From Thiotrichales bacterium (GTDB lineage: Bacteria; Pseudomonadota; Gammaproteobacteria; UWMA-0217): a DNA stretch of 7,333 bases. The position numbers and the translations under genes are program-made. Under the pieces are notes generated by a model. It made no database searches, was not told where the DNA came from, and worked only from the letters and a program-made list of their open reading frames with translations. How positions within the stretch are numbered: the first letter of the stretch is position 1; every line of letters begins with the position of its first letter. This document shows, piece by piece, positions 5,462 to 7,333 of the stretch. The stretch lies in NCBI GenBank assembly GCA_024763135.1, contig JANTGD010000176.1:1-7333 (forward strand). The letters are read 5' to 3'.

Positions 5462-5514
5462 GGTGCGTTGAATCAACGCGCCGATATTCTTAAATTGCTC
5501 TTAAATTAAGGAGG
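5462..5514 (+). promoter_or_regulatory. glnA leader: hairpin, tandem 9-bp repeat and strong ribosome binding site
   Basis: GGTGCGT (5462-5468) pairs with ACGCGCC (5476-5482), one pair being G-U, around a 7-nt loop. TCTTAAATT then occurs twice, at 5488-5496 and 5499-5507, with an 11-bp period. The ribosome binding site AAGGAGG (5508-5514) is perfect and 5 nt from the ATG, so translation should be efficient. Confidence 0.55.
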
Positions 5515-5519
5515 ACACA

Positions 5520-6929
5520 ATGTCAGTCAATGACGTTTTAGCAACTATGAAAGAAAACGACGTCAAATACGTCGACCTGCGCTTTACCGACACTCGCGGC
5601 AAGGAACAACACGTATCCATCCCTGCGCGTGAAGTTGATGAAGGGTTTTTCGAAGATGGAAAAATGTTCGATGGTTCATCCATCGCTGGATGGAAAGGCA
5701 TCAATGAATCAGACATGATTCTCATGCCTGATCCGACTACCGCCGTGATGGATCCTTTCTTTCAAGATCCGACACTGATTTTACGTTGTGACATTGTCGA
5801 GCCGGCGACGATGCAGGGTTATGAGCGCGACCCACGCTCCGTTGCTCATCGCGCGGAAGAATACATGAAATCGACCGGCATCGCAGACACCGCCTATTTT
5901 GGTCCCGAGCCCGAATTCTTCGTATTCGACGACGTTCGCTGGGGCTCTGATATGTCGGGATCTTTCTATGAAATCGATTCCGACGAAGCCGGATGGAATT
6001 CAGAAAAGGTCTTCGAAGGAGGCAATATTGGTCACCGTCCCGGCGTCAAGGGTGGCTACTTCCCCGTGCCGCCGGTCGATTCTCTGCAAGATCTGCGTGC
6101 CGCGATGTGTAATGTGATGGAAGAAATGGGCGTGCAGACCGAAGTCCATCACCATGAGGTGGCAACCGCGGGGCAATGCGAAATCGGTACCCTGTTCAAT
6201 ACCCTCGTCAAGCGCGCGGATGACAACCAGATCATGAAATACGTGATCATGAACGTGGCCAACAACTACGGCAAAACAGTCACTTTCATGCCTAAGCCTG
6301 TGGTCGGCGACAATGGTAATGGAATGCACGTCCACCAATCGCTGGCCAAAGACGGCCAGAACCTTTTCGCCGGTGATCTTTACGGTGGCTTGAGCGAAAC
6401 GGCGCTCTACTACATTGGAGGAATCATTAAACACGCCAAGGCATTGAATGCATTCACCAATGCATCTACCAATAGCTATAAGCGTCTGGTACCTGGCTTC
6501 GAAGCCCCGGTCATGCTCGCTTACTCCGCGCGCAACCGCTCTGCTTCAATCCGCATTCCCTTCGTATCCAATCCCAAAGGACGGCGTATCGAAGTGCGTT
6601 TCCCGGATCCCACTGCAAACCCCTACCTCGCATTCTCCGCCATGCTAATGGCCGGACTCGACGGCATTCAAAACAAGCTCCATCCCGGCGATGCAATGGA
6701 TAAGGATCTCTATGACCTGCCCCCAGAAGAAGAAGCGGCGATCCCCAAGGTCTGCGCCTCCCTGGACGAAGCACTCGCGGAGCTGGATGCAAACCACAGC
6801 TTCCTGACCGCCGGCGGCGTATTTACTGATGACATGATCAAAGGCTACATCGACCTGAAAATGGAAGAAGTGACCAGGCTACGCATGACGACTCACCCAG
6901 TCGAATTTGATCTGTACTATTCACTGTAA
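5520..6929 (+). CDS. glnA: Glutamine synthetase, type I-beta
   Basis: A 469-residue cytoplasmic enzyme that makes glutamine from glutamate, ammonia and ATP, the entry point of nitrogen assimilation; the family forms dodecamers. Length matches E. coli GlnA. The signature FDGSSIAGW (50-58, with the Asp latch D51), metal ligands E130 and E132 in FGPEPEFF, the VHHHEVATAGQCEIG block (209-223), NGMHVHQS with H270, the flap glutamate E328 in PGFEAP, the ARNRSASIRIP nucleotide/phosphate segment (337-347) and R360 in EVRFPDP are all present. The adenylylation loop is conserved: Y398 in DKDLYDLPPEE corresponds to Tyr397 of the enteric enzyme, so GlnE/PII-controlled modification is expected. The start is secured by a perfect Shine-Dalgarno sequence. 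It is preceded by a sigma-54-type promoter and followed by a strong terminator, so it appears to be a separate unit. Confidence 0.99.
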   Translation: MSVNDVLATMKENDVKYVDLRFTDTRGKEQHVSIPAREVDEGFFEDGKMFDGSSIAGWKGINESDMILMPDPTTAVMDPFFQDPTLILRCDIVEPATMQGYERDPRSVAHRAEEYMKSTGIADTAYFGPEPEFFVFDDVRWGSDMSGSFYEIDSDEAGWNSEKVFEGGNIGHRPGVKGGYFPVPPVDSLQDLRAAMCNVMEEMGVQTEVHHHEVATAGQCEIGTLFNTLVKRADDNQIMKYVIMNVANNYGKTVTFMPKPVVGDNGNGMHVHQSLAKDGQNLFAGDLYGGLSETALYYIGGIIKHAKALNAFTNASTNSYKRLVPGFEAPVMLAYSARNRSASIRIPFVSNPKGRRIEVRFPDPTANPYLAFSAMLMAGLDGIQNKLHPGDAMDKDLYDLPPEEEAAIPKVCASLDEALAELDANHSFLTAGGVFTDDMIKGYIDLKMEEVTRLRMTTHPVEFDLYYSL

Positions 6930-6951
6930 ATACCCAGCCATAGTAGAGCCG

Positions 6952-6987
6952 AGCCCCTGTTGAGCCTTTGCTCCCAGGGGCTTTTTT
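6952..6987 (+). terminator. Intrinsic terminator of glnA
   Basis: AGCCCCTG (6952-6959) pairs perfectly with CAGGGGCT (6975-6982). The loop contains a further 4-bp helix, GAGC 6962-6965 with GCTC 6970-6973. Six T residues (6982-6987) follow. It lies 23 bp after the glnA stop codon. Confidence 0.93.
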
Positions 6988-7014
6988 GCGCTGACAGTCC
7001 GAATGCTTTACATT
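6986..7014 (+). promoter_or_regulatory. Candidate promoter of the DUF4124 gene, placing the start at the ATG
   Basis: TTGCGC (6986-6991), 17-bp spacer and TACATT (7009-7014, four of six positions of TATAAT). The predicted start six to seven bases later falls on 7020-7021, the A of the chosen ATG, which would make the mRNA leaderless. The -35 overlaps the T-tract of the glnA terminator. The hexamers are only moderate matches. Confidence 0.38.
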
Positions 7015-7020
7015 GTTGGC

Positions 7021-7333
7021 ATGCGTTCCACTCTACTTTTACTTATCTTGTGGCTTGTGGGTGTTTCTGCCCACGCCGAGATCTACAAATGGCGAGATGC
7101 TGCGGGACAGCTTCATTTTTCAGATCAGCCGCCTGCAGGTAACTATAAAACTGAAACCATCGAAGTCAGTCCCCCCAACACTGCAACCCCCCCACCCCAA
7201 TTCAACCCCCAAGCAACCAACCCGGCTCCCAAGCCGCAACAAACCAACACGGCTCCGCCACGCTACAAATCACTCCGCGTCACCAGTCCAGGCAAAGAAG
7301 AAGCGATACGTTCTAACAGTGGTGAACTGAGCA
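7021..7333 (+). CDS. Secreted DUF4124-family protein, 3' end beyond the window
   Basis: A frame of 104 codons open to the right edge. Residues 1-19 form a classic signal peptide (charged MRS, hydrophobic LLLLILWLVGV, cleavage after AHA), so the product should be periplasmic or surface-exposed. The mature protein begins EIYKWRDAAGQLHFSDQPP (20-38), the diagnostic DUF4124 motif in which a tyrosine-lysine-tryptophan strand is followed by a G-x-x-x-F-S-D element. A Pro/Gln/Asn/Thr-rich linker (about 51-80) with a duplicated TN(P/T)AP unit follows, then a segment RVTSPGKEEAIRSNSGELS that resembles the C-terminal domain start of these proteins. The function of DUF4124 is unknown. An in-frame ATG at 7003 would add six residues; 7021 gives the better signal peptide. 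Neither has a Shine-Dalgarno sequence. DUF4124 genes are commonly found between glnA and ntrB/ntrC, from memory. Confidence 0.87.
   Translation, partial: MRSTLLLLILWLVGVSAHAEIYKWRDAAGQLHFSDQPPAGNYKTETIEVSPPNTATPPPQFNPQATNPAPKPQQTNTAPPRYKSLRVTSPGKEEAIRSNSGELS

Larger units (their letters stand above)
5250..5519. promoter_or_regulatory. glnA control region
   Basis: This 270-bp gap separates the CDF gene from glnA. It holds three copies of the heptamer TTGGTGC: 5276-5282 and 5332-5338 in direct orientation, and 5405-5411 inverted (GCACCAA). TTGGTGC(A) is a half of the NtrC (GlnG) site, whose full form is roughly TGCACC-N5-GGTGCA. None of the three has a good second half, although 5273-5290 is itself a palindrome (GATTTGG-TGCG-CCAAATC). 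Three copies of one heptamer in this length is far more than chance, so nitrogen-dependent NtrC-type activation of the sigma-54-like promoter is the likely meaning. No intrinsic terminator with a T-tract is visible for the CDF gene. Confidence 0.5.

Noticed and set aside
6000..6434. A 144-codon frame antisense to glnA, and other shadows within glnA
   Set aside because: glnA is full length with all catalytic motifs; the antisense frames have no ribosome binding sites or domains.
1..7333. CRISPR arrays, rRNA genes, phage genes and complete insertion sequences
   Set aside because: I saw no regularly spaced direct repeats, rRNA-like sequence, transposase or phage proteins in any frame.

Overview
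This 7.3 kb window comes from a proteobacterial chromosome, most likely a gammaproteobacterium. The evidence is a full-length DNA polymerase I with an intact proofreading domain, an adenylylation-type (GSI-beta) glutamine synthetase behind a sigma-54-like promoter, and a DUF4124-type secreted protein next to glnA. I cannot place it to genus. Base composition is moderate and similar across the genes. Nothing suggests phage, plasmid or a large acquired island.

Layout from left to right. (1) Positions 1-178 hold no convincing gene, but a long hairpin lies at 39-97. (2) Positions 179-294, minus strand, look like a small-RNA gene of about 115 nt: an extended -10 promoter at 301-328, three hairpins with C-rich loops, and an intrinsic terminator. 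It lies downstream of polA on the same strand, where Spot 42, ErsA and, as I recall, Xanthomonas sX13 also lie. (3) Positions 295-672 are non-coding and carry a perfect TGTAAA-N6-TTTACA palindrome. A near copy overlaps the small-RNA promoter. (4) polA occupies 673-3366, minus strand. (5) Positions 3367-4082 are a 716-bp divergent spacer. It holds a polA promoter candidate with a 16-bp perfect palindrome, a forward promoter with a consensus TATAAT, and a 168-bp fully palindromic repeat (MITE-like) at 3861-4028. (6) A cation diffusion facilitator (CDF) metal exporter with a long C-terminal extension lies at 4083-5249, plus strand. (7) Positions 5250-5519 are the glnA control region: three TTGGTGC heptamers, a GG-N10-GC sigma-54-type promoter, a leader hairpin and a strong ribosome binding site. 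(8) glnA is at 5520-6929, plus strand, followed by a strong terminator. (9) A secreted DUF4124-family protein starts at 7021 and runs off the right edge; it may have a leaderless mRNA.

The genes do not form one pathway. polA serves replication and repair, the CDF protein metal homeostasis, and glnA nitrogen assimilation; each appears to be its own transcription unit. The least ordinary content is non-coding: the polA-linked small RNA with anti-Shine-Dalgarno-like loops, its paired operator-like sites, and the palindromic repeat upstream of the metal transporter.
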